Shown here one piece after another: positions 38,427 through 48,590 of a DNA stretch of 64,000 nt. This DNA comes from Epichloe hybrida (lineage: Eukaryota > Ascomycota > Sordariomycetes > Hypocreales > Clavicipitaceae), in contig JAFEKR010000008.1 of NCBI GenBank assembly GCA_019022495.1, positions 1,302,001 through 1,366,000 on the forward strand, read 5' to 3'. The position numbers and the translations under genes are program-made. Each line of letters opens with the position of its first letter. The stretch's first letter is position 1. Below the pieces are notes generated by a model. That model did not search any database. It was not told the DNA's origin and saw nothing but the letters and a program-made list of their open reading frames with translations.

Positions 38427-38628
38427 TATAAAAATAAAGGGATAGCTAGGTAAGAGATATAAGGGCGTTTATATATTAACTAAAGCTTACTAGGTCTAAG
38501 TGTGTTATACGTGTGAGTTACTAACTTATAGGTAGTGGCTTGCTAGTGTCACGTGGACCTAGCCCTAGGGCGTGGTGCGCCTGCCTGGTGGTGCGCTAGC
38601 GCGCTAGTGTTATGAGTAGGGCCTCACA
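38427..38628 (-). repeat. Gypsy C inner 5' LTR (202 bp)
   Basis: Begins TATAAAAATAAAGG where the intact end would be TGTGAGAACAAAGG, all RIP-type changes, and ends GCCTCACA. It keeps CACGTGGACCTAGCCC and a GC-rich tail. Followed by the duplication TGCTA. Confidence 0.92.
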
Positions 38629-38633
38629 TGCTA

Positions 38634-41202
38634 TAATCCTAGAGTATCTATAGATAAACTATTAATAGAAGTTACAAAACCTAAGGAATAACTATATATC
38701 CTTAAAACTTATTAGCTCCTTCTATTCTCTAATTATATGAACCTAGTGAGTATTTATTAATATCCTATTAATAAAGAGAATAAATCCTAGGAATTCTACT
38801 AATTCTTTATAGAAAAAGCACTTAGAGGGTTTTACATATAACTCCGCTAACCTTATATATTTAAGAACTTACTTAATATGTTTAGTATACTTCTCCTTTA
38901 TCTTAAAGAAGATTAAGATATTATCTAGATATACTATATAAATAGTATTAACTAGCCTATATAGCGCCTTATAGATATAACTCTAGAAAGTAGCTAGGGC
39001 ATTTATTAACCTAAAAGGTATTATAAGGTACTTGTAGTGCCTATAACGTATACAAAAAGCTATCTTTTACTTGTCGCCCTCTTTAATATAAATTTAGTAG
39101 TACGTATCCTTAATATTAATCTTGGAAAAGAAACAAGCCCCTTAGTATTAATTAAGGATCTCTGAAATCAGGGGGAGAGCGTAGTAATTTTTCTATATTA
39201 CCTTATTAAGCCCTTAATAGTTAACGTATAGCTAGAGCATTCTATCCTTATTTAGCATAAATAAAATAGGCACGCCCACTAGGCTCTTTAAGGGTCTTAT
39301 CTAGCCTTTCTTTAGGTTATTATTAATATATTCCTAGAGCTCTCTAAGCTTGCTTTAGGAGAGAGAATAGATTAGTCTATATAGGGGTATAGCTCCTAGT
39401 ATAAGATTAATTATATAGTTAGTTAACTTCTTTAATAGGAGAATCCTTGCCTTATCTAATATAAATATATCTTTAAATTCGCGTAATTCCTCTAGGATAT
39501 CTTTAATAGTTCTATATACTTTTACCTTCTCTTTATCTTTAAGAGGGATAAACTTATCTTCTATTATGCCTATAATAGCATATATAATTATCTTATTATA
39601 TATTACCTTTATAAACTTATAGGGAGTTAGTAGTAAAAAGGCTATCTTTCTCTTTTTAAACTACTATTCTTATAAGTATAAGCAGAGATATATATATTCT
39701 TCTATAAGTGTATGTATTCTAATTAATATAAGGCTTCCCTTTGCTCTTAGGTCCTTATTAATAGCTATATATAGTAACTTAAGGTCTTTCTCTTTACCCT
39801 ATAAATCTTTAATTAAAATAAGCACCTTATAGATACTATATTAGGGAACTATTAGAGCCCCTACTATCTTTAAGATAGGTATTATGGCCTTAGCCTAATT
39901 AAGCTTATAAGTCTATGCGAATTAGGCGCTTATAATATTAATCTTAGCGTAACTATTAAGATCCGCTGCTGTTTTAATGTCTTTATGCCTATAAATAGTA
40001 ACTAGTGTGTGGAATTAGTGTCCTACTAGTACCCTAGTGTCTAAGGTAAAGGTAAGGGCTTTTACTTTTACCTCTAGGAGTTTTCCTAACCTTCTTATTA
40101 GTCTTTCCTTAGCTTATTATAATTATAAAAGAAATACTTTATACTACTATAGTTATAGTACTATTTTCTTTCTTATAGTTTATTATTATTTAGGTAGGTA
40201 GCTAGGGTCTTTTCCTTATCCTTATCCTTATCTCTTTAGTCCCTATTTAGCTAATGCCCTTATAAGGAGTTATATCTTTAGTGTTAAGCTACCTTATGCG
40301 GCTGTTTCTCTTCTAAATTATTTAGCTTTTGCTTATTCTTTAATATTACCTCCTAGAATCACTAGGCAAGTTATATAATATCTTCTTATGTTAGACTAGT
40401 GATATTTATATGTAAGTTAATATAATCTTATAAGTTAGGAAGTAATTTTATAAAGAATATAAGAGTATAGGTCTTTTCTAGAGCATATTCTAGGTGTTTC
40501 TCTAGTAAATCTAAGTAAATACTAAACTTAATAGGACTCTAGCCCTTCTTTTACTTTACGTTTTCTAGCTATATAGCTATTTATGTATTATAACTTATAA
40601 AGTCTTTAAGCAGTGTAAGGGTCTAGTCTTAGAACTTATCCTAGTTATCCTTAGGATAATCCTAACTATTAGCTAGTTATTCTTTAATATATTAGTCCTA
40701 TCTAGCCTAATAGTTTATATATATATAGTTAAGTATAAAGAGAATCTTTTAGTTATCCTAGTAATACTTCTTCTTTACCCCTTTAAAGGTATAGTTAAGG
40801 TTATTAAGCTATATCTTATACTTCTATAGGTTTATAAGGTATTAGAGTTCTATAATATTTCAGACCTTAACTTCTTAGCTACTAAGGCTTAAGGATAAAC
40901 TATTTTTTTAGCCCTTTTTTACTAGTTCTCTATAAGATTATATTAAGTTAATAAGCTCTTTTTCTTAATCCTATAGTTCCTTAAGTTACTTAAGCTAGGT
41001 AATTCGCTCCCTAACTACTATCTCTTTTACTACTATAGTAAAGGGTATAGCTTTAGATAAGGTTATAGAATATAGTATATCCCTAGCTATAGTGTTACTA
41101 TTATCTAGCTAATCCTAAGTAATATATAGTATAGTTCTAGTGGATTAGGTTATTCTCCCCCTTATATTACTTTTAGGTAGCTAGTAAAAGAAGCTTTAGA
41201 AT
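38634..41202 (-). pseudogene. Gypsy C outer gag, protease and reverse transcriptase
   Basis: Minus-strand first half of the outer element. The reverse transcriptase (about 39,600-38,640, YxDD box near 38,905-38,945) stops at the inner insertion. Gag and protease run up to the 5' LTR at 41,203. Very close to the inner copy at the DNA level. Confidence 0.75.
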
Positions 41203-41393
41203 TATAAGAATAAAGGGATAGCTAGGTAAGAGGTATAGGGGCGTTTATATATTAACTAAAGCTTACTAGGTTTAAGTGTGTTATACGTGTGAGTCGCTGA
41301 CTTATAGCTAGTGGCTTGCTAGTATCACGTGGACCTAGCCCTACAGCGTGGTGCGCTAGCGGGGTGCACCCGTGTTGTGAGTGGGGCCTCATA
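41203..41393 (-). repeat. Gypsy C outer 5' LTR (191 bp)
   Basis: Begins TATAAGAATAAAGG, ends GGCCTCATA, and matches 28,227-28,417. It is followed by the duplication ATTCT. Confidence 0.9.
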
Positions 41394-43650
41394 ATTCTCT
41401 AGCCCTAAAGCATATCTCTAAGTCCTCTATAAATAAACTATTTAAGTTAATAGAAGGTTTATCTACATAGGAATAAAAGCATACCTTATTAATTATAACC
41501 TAGCGGGTTCTAGGGGTAAAGTTATTTATATTTACTAGGATTTACAAATATAGGGTCCTTAGCCCTTTAGCCCTTAGGCTCTTAGATAATAATAATAATA
41601 ACTTAACTACTATTATACTTTTATATAATAGTTAGGGCTTTTTAGCTTAGTAAGGGTTAGGTTATATAACCTAGCTTAGCCATAGCCTCTTTGCCCTTAC
41701 TATAGCGCTAGGGGTCTTTAGTGTCTTAGTCTTAGTCTTTAGTGCCTTAGTCTTCTAGAGATAGTTTAATTTAATCCTTCTTAGGATAGTATTAAGTTAT
41801 TTATATTACTTCTCTAGGTAATCCTTTAGATCTACTACTATTAGGATATTATCCTCCTTTTATTTTATAATAAGGCTTACCTATAGGGTTACTCTTTAAA
41901 GAATATCTTTAGCTTCCTATACTATCTTTTTATACTTATTACCTAGCTATCTTCTTCTCTCTTATACTAAGGAGGTAAGTAATACTTACTAGGTAGTAAG
42001 GTATTATTCTAAGTCTTATAAGGATTCCCCCCCTATTCTTAGTATCTAGGCCTTAGGGGTTTTAGCTAGGGCTAATACCTCCTAGGGGGGGATTTTATAA
42101 ATTAGGAAATTAGGCTTTGCTTTAGTAAGGGTCCGTGGGATTATTATTAATATTATCTTAGCTATATTTTTTATATTTCTTACTAAGCATATTAGAAGGG
42201 TTAAGGGGCTAGTCCCTAACTCTTAGTTTACTTAGTGTTAATTATACTATCCTAGGCTATTCTATAGGAGAGGTCTAGGGATATACTACTATAGTATATC
42301 CTAGGGCTATAAGGTTAGTAAGTTATAGGGGATTAGGTATTTATTTAGTAGTAGTCTTCTATATATTAGCACTTCTTGCTTTATTACCTTCTAGTATTTG
42401 TATCCCTTATAGTTAGCTTTATAGCTATTATAGTAGTTTAAATATTTAATTTTAGTTAAAGAGCATTTAGAGTTTCTATAAGGCCTAGTGTAAGTTATAT
42501 ATATAGTAGGTGCCTAGTAGTAAGTTTCTTAGTAGCTAAATTTTATATAGTTAAAGCATTATAATACCCTTATAAAGCTATAGTAAATTTTATATTACTT
42601 AGGTTAACTAGTCTAGAGTATTCTAGTATTAAGGAAGGAGTTAGCTACCTAGAGGTTATTAAATCTAACTATTAGGGATAATTTTGCTTTATTTCTTTAA
42701 TTATATAGTAAGAGCTAGTTAATATAGGTAACCTAGATAGCCTTCTTAATCTTATAGGAAATATAGTAATTTTCTATAGTAATTCTTATTTTTAGGATCT
42801 CCTTCCCTTTATTACTTATATTCTTATAGGTAGGAATTCTATAAACTAGAATTTTAAATAGTATTTCTACCTTTCTTAGGTTTAGTCTTATTATTCCTAG
42901 CTATATAGGATAGTTTACTTTAAAGTAAAGTTAATTCTTTTAGGTATAGAAGTAGATTTTAATATCCCCTAAGGGGAGAAGCCTAGCTCCTAGGACCCTA
43001 ATATTAGTATAGTTTTAGAGTTAGTAGTTAATAAGGTCTCTTAGGCTATAGGGTCTTATATATACCTATTTAAGAATATAATATTAAGCTTCACTCTTTA
43101 GGAGCCTAATTCTAGTGTATAGCTAAGTATTAGCTTCTATAAGAGTGTTATTTATTAGATATGTCATAGGGGATCTTAAGGCTAGGCCTTAGGGTCTATT
43201 TATAGTCTAGTATTAGCTTATTTTAGTATTAAGATTAGTTTATTTATTAAGGGTATTTTAAGGGGGTTATTAGGCTTTAAGTTTAAGGATTTAGCTTCTT
43301 ATTTCCTAGAGAATAGCCCTAATATTAAGGCTATTATTCCTAGGGATTAGGGATACGCTTACTTAGTTTAGGACTAGCGTAAGGGATCCGATTAGGTCCT
43401 AGACTGCTTTTTTAAAGATTATATATCCCTTTTACTTATTTATTTGCTTTATAAGGTTTACTGCTTTGCTTTATAGTATTATAATAAGGTAGTCTAGTAG
43501 GTTATAAGTAGTGTCTATACCCTAAAAATTTCCCTAAGGGGTTTATATTATTACTATTATTAGGTTTAGGGTCCTAATAAGGGGAGTAGAAGTTAAAAAT
43601 AGTATTATCTTAATCCTACAAGTCTATAGGTTCTTTAGGTAAAGTTTTAG
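41394..43650 (-). pseudogene. LINE 5' part with ORF1, RIP-degraded
   Basis: Continuation of the LINE at 25,847-28,226 beyond Gypsy C (the ACTCT/ATTCT duplication joins the two). Minus-strand stretches such as EREEDSWVISIKR near 41,960 and KLNIQTTII near 42,430 look like an ORF1 (gag-like RNA-binding protein) relic. Cysteine-rich knuckles are suspected around 42,550 but not proven. AT-rich, damaged sequence ends abruptly near 43,650 and normal-composition DNA begins. Confidence 0.6.
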
Positions 43651-45806
43651 GGTAGTGTAGGCACTTTTTTATGGCAAAATTGGGAGTTTTAAAAATTTTT
43701 GTGATGGTTGTGTAGAAGTTTTTTGGGGGAAAGCAGGAATTCGCTTTCGTCCGTTCCGTTCCGATGTGCCATTTCCCCAACAAGGGTTCCCGTCTTCCCG
43801 GTGATTCCATCCATGGCCGTCGGCCGACCCATCTGAGGCTAGGCTGGACTTGGCGGGTTGTGTGGATCGGGTCCAGGAGGAATAACGAGGTTTGCACATT
43901 CAGGACGGAGTCAAGAAAAGACGTCCATCAGAATGCGAACGACGGGTGCGTCCCGTGATTCCTCTCACGCCATCCCTTGTCATCAATAACGAGTCCGACC
44001 AGCAGCGGCCGCTTCCACGCAGTTCTCCCTTCGCAACTGGCTCGTCACATCCACAAAGTTGGTCGGCTTCCCGTGACGAGGCTGTGCCCGCGGAGACACT
44101 CGGAAAGGCATGATCCGGTGCGTACACGGAAATGACGACATTACGCTCACAAGCTGAGAAGCTCGTTCTCTGAGAAGCTCGTTCTCAAAACCCCATGTGC
44201 TAGAAGCATCGGCACCGAGCAGTTCCGTAGTACAACGAGTCTCATAGTTTGCATCGGAAGTACGGGAGCGTATCGCAGACCACCAGATGAGTGTGACCTT
44301 GGCTTGTGGCCCGGGACGCACACGCCGGGGTGGGATATCATGCACATGCAGCCTTGTCCGTGGGAAACAAGCTTTTTCAACATCTTCATTCTTTGAAACC
44401 CTAGAGGAAATCCAGTACGGCTCTCCAAGAGTCAAAGGACGGATAAAGTGTTATTCAAGTCGGGGTGGACAGAGCCCTGACAAAGGTCAGTCAGTCAACC
44501 TTGTCTGTCTTCGACAACAAGCAGTGAATATGACCACTATGTCATCTTATAAAATAACAAAGTAGACACAGACGAGCTGACCTGCTTCTTCACGCAGAGA
44601 CCACATGACACGGCTTGCACTGTCAACAACCGCTACTTATCTCCGTCGTGTAGCCAAAAAAAACAAAAACAAAAACCATCTCATCCCGTTCCCAACCAAC
44701 CCAAAGTCACTTCCCATCCTCACCGCCCAGACCATACTCACGGCGATCCAACGCCACGCAGAAAAGAATGCAAGGAACCTGAATTATCTTGGCCCACGGT
44801 TCCTTCCCACAGGACTTCCCACCGGAAGTAACTAGCGGAGTTCCGATCCGACGGGAATTTCCTCAATCTTTCGGCGCAGATCATGCATGCAGGATGGGAG
44901 GATAGGGAGAGGGACCCCCCCCCCCCCCTCCAAAGACCATGTTTTGGGAAGAGCATGACCAGTGACCACCATGGCGCGGGTCCCGGAGTCGTCTTTTGAA
45001 CCACAAGGGCATGTGGTTTTGCACAAAGTCCATGTTGGCTAGTCTGGGAGGGGGAGTAAGACGGAGCAGGATGGCGTTTGGGATGCAAGGGCCCTGCCGT
45101 GGCGTGGATGGGGAAAATGGTCATGTTGGGAATTTGTGGAATTCCATGGTGCCTCACGGGATTGATGAGACGGATGGGTGGGAAAGTCAGATGGGGCGGG
45201 ACAGTGGGAAATCAGGGAAGATGAGAGGGGAGGATGAGTAAATAGTAGATGCATGGACGTGGCTTGGAGGAATAATTGGCGTCAAGTGGCCCCATGCCCG
45301 AGGTGAAGATGTCGAAGATGTCTGATCAAGTTGCTCAAGTGGCGAGTGCCAAGTGGTTACATGGAGGGAACGGGAATCTTGCGCCAATGTATAGTCCGTA
45401 CGGATTATGTGGGTGCCAATACGGACTAAACGTAGCGGCATGCGCATGCACTCACTCGCTCAGTCACTGTCACTGTGTGGTTTGCCGCTTCAGCCTCGCA
45501 TCGATCCTGCATGTGCCGGGTCGTCCGTCCGTCTGCCAAGGGACCTGCGTTTGTGGTGTTGCAGCTAGCTGTGTCTGGTCTGGGGCCAGCCTGTCATTTT
45601 CCTGCCATTTTCCTGCCATTTTCCTGCCATTTTCCCGTCATCATTCCCATCTGTCCAGCTTTCAGCCTCTTGGACGTATTACGGGGTAAAGTGCTTGCAT
45701 TGCATTTGATGTCTGGGCTAGCCATTCCGCCGTTTCATTGTCTGTCTGCTCACAAGTCTGCTCACAAAGAGACACCTCAGCAAAGTCCATTACCTCGTTT
45801 CCCTTC

Positions 45807-45841
45807 TCTCTCTCTCTCTCTCTCAAAAAAAAAAAAAAAAG
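45807..45841. repeat. CT microsatellite followed by poly-A
   Basis: About nine CT units run straight into about sixteen A residues. Simple-sequence tract in the intergenic region. Confidence 0.9.
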
Positions 45842-46166
45842 AGTAAAAAAAACACCCCCTCAATCCGTACTTGGGCTGGTCTCGTCTCGTCCCTCTCGGC
45901 CAAACCCATTGACACCATGATATCGTTCCGGCCGTAATATTCCCACCCCACGATCCTACACGAGCCCGTCCCCACAAGAGCGCTTGATTGATACAAGAAA
46001 TCCTGCTCCTCCCATAGGCCGCTTCACGTGGGCGCAGCGCTCGCTGGTTCTTGCTCCTGACCACCCCAGCTATCGCCTCACAAGGCCACACCCCGTAGCT
46101 AGTGCCCTCGATATGTGACTGCTAGCAATCTCCGGCTAGTGTGTGTGTGAGCAAGTGTGTGAGGCG

Positions 46167-46169
<3 letters not shown>

Positions 46170-46222
<53 letters not shown>
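46170..46222. repeat. GT microsatellite (about 25 units)
   Basis: An uninterrupted TG run, about 530 bp upstream of the start at 46,755. Likely polymorphic in length between strains. Confidence 0.95.
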
Positions 46223-46223
<1 letters not shown>

Positions 46224-46466
46224 CTGCGAGTCCCAAGTACGCAAGTCCGATAAGGGAGGGCAGCTGTATGGTGGACAATGCACCATTGCTCATCTTTTGC
46301 TCATCTTTTGCCCATCTTTTACCCTGTTTCTTCACGCCGTGTCTCGGATTCTATCTTGGGCAAGTTGTCAAGTCTGCCTGAGACCCGTGCGCGTATATAT
46401 GTCTCGGGATGCCCTCCACCACTCCCAACGAAAAGAGACCTTGATTTGTTTCTTCAAGCTCCGCTC

Positions 46467-46474
46467 TATTTAAA
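46467..46474 (+). promoter_or_regulatory. Possible TATA box of the 46,755 gene
   Basis: TATTTAAA followed by a pyrimidine-rich stretch (about 46,485-46,640) typical of fungal transcription start regions, about 280 bp upstream of the ATG. Confidence 0.45.
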
Positions 46475-46754
46475 GACAGGCTTCCTCAGTCCTGGACCAT
46501 CTCCTCTCATTCCAGCTGAGAATTTCATTCTTGCCGGCCTCGCCGGCTGTTTAAGAGTTCCTTCGGGTTGTTCTCATTCTTCCCTGTCGCTCCTGGTCTT
46601 CTTCTCATCTCTGTCAGTTCGACAGTCTGATTGGATCAGCACAAACCTCCCGCTTTACCAGGTCTCATCATATTAGGGGAACAAAAACCTCCGTTGGAGC
46701 TTGTCCGCGGTACTGCGTCTATCTACTACGCAAAAAATCTATCCCAAAGTCGTC

Positions 46755-47504
46755 ATGCCTTCCGAGATCTGGTCTCGACGGGACTCGTTCCCCCCAACTC
46801 AGATTCGTCTTACTCGGTGCAATAAGAACGAACCACGTCCTCTTCTTGAAGACATTGACGAGAATCCTCTTACGTATTTCCTCACTCCCTCTGACATGGG
46901 CAACGACGTGGACGACTCTGGCGCCGACGACGTGCTTTTCGACGCGGGCATTGAGGATGTCAATCAGCCTCGCGAAATCGTCCGCTCCGTCAGCCCATCC
47001 ACTCTCGACGGTCTGAGCAAGCTCCGCGCAAAAGCTGTCTCGCCCGACTTCGATTCTGATGCCATCACCACAGACGAAGAGGACGACGAGGATTACATCC
47101 GTTTCTCCCCACCGACGGCATCCTTTCTTACCCCGTTTAGAGGACTATCCACGGAGACCTTCAAGCTCCGCTCCAAGAGCCCTCCATTCGGTCGAGCCAC
47201 AAGCGGCTTCCTTACCCCGGCAGCCTCTTTCCCAGCTCCCTCTTCACCACCGCGTGGCAGGCCTCGTCAGGCTCTCACCAGGAGCTACTCTGCGGGTAGC
47301 AAACTACCGCCCCGTGCCCGACGGCTGTGGCGGGAGCCCAGCCCCGACGTGTGGTCCATCTCGGAAGAGACAGAGGAAGATTTGACGAAGGAGGCGTCTG
47401 TCTTGGCCAAGGCGGCAGCGTTTGCCAAGAACTCTCAGGGTCTACAGGTGGCGGCTGCGAAGCCCAAGAAGAAAGTTCGGTTCTTGCTGCCACCCAGGGA
47501 GTAA
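46755..47504 (+). CDS. Acidic Ser/Pro-rich protein with C-terminal PP1-docking-type motif (249 aa)
   Basis: Single-exon frame. The frame is open upstream, but I chose the ATG at 46,755 because it follows a pyrimidine-rich leader, has C at -3 and A close by, and opens a charged, ordered-looking start (MPSEIWSRRDSFPP). The protein is mostly low complexity. An acidic part (residues about 25-120) includes DVDDSGADDV and TTDEEDDEDY, followed by a Ser/Pro/Arg-rich part with several SP/TP sites. The C-terminus is KPKKKVRFLLPPRE, in which KKKVRF (residues 238-243) fits the RVxF docking motif for protein phosphatase 1 and the lysines could be a nuclear localisation signal. It resembles conserved uncharacterised sordariomycete proteins in style; I do not know its function. 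Coding status is well supported by length and composition. Confidence 0.82.
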   Translation: MPSEIWSRRDSFPPTQIRLTRCNKNEPRPLLEDIDENPLTYFLTPSDMGNDVDDSGADDVLFDAGIEDVNQPREIVRSVSPSTLDGLSKLRAKAVSPDFDSDAITTDEEDDEDYIRFSPPTASFLTPFRGLSTETFKLRSKSPPFGRATSGFLTPAASFPAPSSPPRGRPRQALTRSYSAGSKLPPRARRLWREPSPDVWSISEETEEDLTKEASVLAKAAAFAKNSQGLQVAAAKPKKKVRFLLPPRE

Positions 47505-47973
47505 CATTTCATTTTCCCTTCTGTCGTCGGCATGTCCTTCTTCTCGTTGTTCGTTGCATATAGTGGCGTTTGGTGGCCGTTTGTTTTGTCATTCCGGGGG
47601 GCTCAGCTCTTTCATCATTGCATGGGTGTGGCGCTGGTAGGGCTGACTATGTTTTCTATCTCCCCCTAATATATCTAATTTTATTGGGAACGGATGGAAC
47701 GGGATGGTAATTGGGCGGTATGTCTGTCTTGTTTTCCCATCAACTGCTCAGGCGGAGCTCACGGCGTTTCAAGGGCAAGGGACGTTTTTTGATACTCTTC
47801 TGGGTCTCCTTCTGACCGGGTTGAGTCTGTTTTGCATGGTATGGTACCTGCTTTGGATCTTGTTACTGTGAGATTAGCTTGAGAATAACACGCTCCTTTC
47901 TGAAACACGAAAATCTGTCCCATTTCCCTCGTACATCGTGCTCGGTGTAAATCATCCATTGTGAAGTTGCGAA
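47505..47973. other. 3' flank of the 46,755 gene
   Basis: AT-richer downstream region with possible polyadenylation context (CTAATATATCTAATTTT near 47,667). No further gene seen. Confidence 0.5.
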
Positions 47974-48590
47974 TCACCAGACACTGAACGCCAGGGTGCT
48001 TCTTGCCATCTCTCGTATCTCATATTCCAGGGGGGGGGAGTTGTCCGTATCGTCTGAAAATGTTATATCTGTTTCCACCAACGCGACACTTGCTACCAAG
48101 CCTGCAGTGGCGTCGTAGGCGTCGTTGAATACTGACTCGGGTCTAGCAGAGTTGGCGTGTGAGGGTGACAGGCTTGATGGCGCAGCATGTGGAGACGGTG
48201 TGACTGGAGAATGGCGACCACATGAACAAGGTGCGCGGAGTCGTGATGGCATGTATCAGATGGAGAGAGGGTTGACTGACACCTTTGGCGGGAAGGGAGG
48301 CGGGAGGCTAGTCATGAGTCTCTTGTGCTGACCTGTGTTGAATAACACCTTCGACAGGTTCGTCAATTGCCCGGCGGAAGCGAATGATGATTGATGCATC
48401 GATGTAGCGTAACAGTCGCGCCCTCGCACGGAACACGGAGACGGTGCTGCCTCTGCGGAGGACACCTTCATCTTCACTCACGTCATCCGGATCGGCATCA
48501 AACGATGTGGGTACGCCATCAACTGTCCCCGAACCACAGCCGTGGAACACGAGGAGCTTTGAATTGCGAATAATGTAGCCGGTTGCTCGT
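47974..48590 (-). CDS. Doubtful multi-exon gene, minus strand
   Basis: Two open minus-strand stretches look protein-like. One (about 48,585-48,350) reads TGYIIRNSKLLVFHGCGSG, then an acidic DADPDDVSEDEG block and RARARLLRYIDASIIIRFRR. The other (about 48,220-47,977) includes SARPESVFNDAYDATAG and DDTDNSPPLEYEIREMARS and ends in TGA. Neither has a convincing ATG. A branch-like GCTAAC then ...CGAG precedes the first, and a TTCTCCAG acceptor could start the second, but no donor joins them cleanly in frame. Composition favours coding; splicing and extent are unresolved, and no family is recognised. Confidence 0.3.

Larger units (their letters stand above)
32028..38628 (-). mobile_element. Gypsy C inner copy: complete element nested in its own family (6.6 kb)
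   Basis: Bounded by 202-bp LTRs (32,028-32,229 and 38,427-38,628) with the perfect duplication TGCTA (32,023-32,027 and 38,629-38,633). It is inserted in the pol gene of the outer copy, near the end of its reverse transcriptase. Its LTRs are 11 bp longer than those of the outer copy, and its antisense frame is much more diverged than its pol, so the two are different subfamilies. Confidence 0.92.
28227..41393 (-). mobile_element. Gypsy C outer copy: chromovirus interrupted by its own family
   Basis: Bounded by 191-bp LTRs at 28,227-28,417 and 41,203-41,393. The target duplications are ACTCT (28,222-28,226) and ATTCT (41,394-41,398), which differ by one C-to-T change, an RIP event after insertion. 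Without the inner copy it would be about 6.56 kb. Pol is on the minus strand, and an antisense reading frame lies at 28,634-29,640. It is inserted in the LINE, close to the ORF1/ORF2 boundary. Confidence 0.88.
43650..46460. other. Intergenic region at the left edge of the gene island
   Basis: Normal base composition and no RIP signature. Many short overlapping frames occur on both strands, but none has a consistent start, introns or a recognisable product. It holds a perfect 15-bp direct repeat (GAGAAGCTCGTTCTC at about 44,157 and 44,173), a run of C near 44,915-44,930, four copies of CATTTTCCTGC at about 45,595-45,640, and the microsatellites listed separately. A gene with small exons cannot be excluded. 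Confidence 0.5.

Noticed and set aside
1..43650. Mitochondrial or plasmid origin of the AT-rich DNA
   Set aside because: Readable nuclear retrotransposon proteins, LTRs, target duplications and a C-to-T bias in specific contexts show RIP of nuclear repeats.
1..43650. Centromere
   Set aside because: Nested RIP-damaged elements occur at fungal centromeres, but also in ordinary heterochromatin blocks. Nothing in the sequence distinguishes them, and genes resume within the window.
43616..44565. Cluster of overlapping frames of 70-150 codons on both strands
   Set aside because: Mutually overlapping, with several non-ATG starts, no recognisable protein and no intron signals. Expected by chance in GC-balanced DNA.
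46099..46473. Frames encoding Cys-Val or Thr-His runs
   Set aside because: Created by the GT microsatellite at 46,170-46,222.
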